This document shows, in pieces, positions 33,047 to 33,053 of a DNA stretch of 33,053 nucleotides (positions are counted from its first letter, which is position 1; every line of letters begins with the position of its first letter). The notes beneath the pieces were generated by a model, which saw only the letters and a list, made by a program, of their open reading frames with translations, searched no databases and was not told the origin of the DNA. This DNA comes from an uncultured Cytophagaceae bacterium. Lineage in GTDB: Bacteria > Bacteroidota > Bacteroidia > Cytophagales > Spirosomataceae. Position numbers and translations under genes: made by a program. Location: assembly GCA_903898715.1 (NCBI GenBank), contig CAIUGL010000125.1, positions 1 through 33,053 of the forward strand. The letters run 5' to 3'.

Positions 33047-33053
33047 GGCAGTA
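33043..33053 (+). CDS. First codons of a following gene (3' partial)
   Basis: An ATG overlaps the DUF1501 stop in ATGA and the frame (Met-Arg-Gln) remains open to the window edge. The arrangement is the same coupling as used elsewhere in the window. Only three codons are visible, so nothing can be said of the product. Confidence 0.35.

Overview
The window looks like chromosomal DNA of a Bacteroidota bacterium, most probably from the Cytophagales (genus not determinable by eye). The clues are a type IX secretion sorting tail on the last complete protein, the families DUF1800/DUF1501, DUF5777 and DUF1080, a 7TM-AraC regulator, many 'MKKxxx...AQ' signal peptides and lipoproteins, promoter boxes of the TAnnTTTG type, and the lack of strong Shine-Dalgarno sequences. 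I saw no rRNA, tRNA, CRISPR array, integrase or transposase. Almost every product is secreted, periplasmic or membrane-bound.

Region 1 (1-2487): a plus-strand operon of a YHYH-domain lipoprotein (here read in frame with an upstream membrane-anchored segment), a MORN_2/YwqK-like lipoprotein and a SCO1/SenC copper protein, followed by an AT-rich gap with a terminator. Region 2 (2488-8967): a minus-strand B12-binding-type radical SAM protein, then a plus-strand operon of a PIG-L deacetylase, a DUF1080 protein and a Tat-type Gfo/Idh/MocA oxidoreductase, which looks like a periplasmic sugar-processing unit. It converges by 4 bp on an MFS (FucP-like) transporter.

Region 3 (8968-12521): three minus-strand genes (a secreted protein of unknown family, a secreted tandem NTF2/SnoaL-like protein and a 7TM-AraC regulator). 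Near-identical 35-bp palindromes lie at both ends of the block. Region 4 (12522-18043): a phytanoyl-CoA-dioxygenase-like enzyme divergent from a cupin-AraC regulator, an L,D-transpeptidase converging on a second Gfo/Idh/MocA protein, and an acyl-CoA thioesterase divergent from a secreted Dabb protein.

Region 5 (18044-22656): a tightly packed minus-strand operon of a Rieske lipoprotein, a DUF5777 beta-barrel, a YceI protein and a three-site c-type cytochrome lipoprotein, which reads as an envelope redox module. Upstream lies a heme-c/PQQ-type sugar dehydrogenase with its own terminator. Region 6 (22749-27089): a Kelch protein and two tandem, diverged type-B carboxylesterases ending in a perfect terminator. 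Region 7 (27090-33053): a gap holding an unexplained open frame, an HI0933/YhiN flavoprotein, a second Rieske lipoprotein divergent from DUF1800, then a DUF1501 protein with thrombospondin-3 and T9SS tail, and the first codons of a further gene.

The strongest candidates for something undescribed are the palindrome-flanked block of region 3, the Rieske/barrel/YceI/tri-cytochrome operon, and the DUF1800/DUF1501 pair with its linked Rieske protein. None of these is proven to be a new system from sequence alone.
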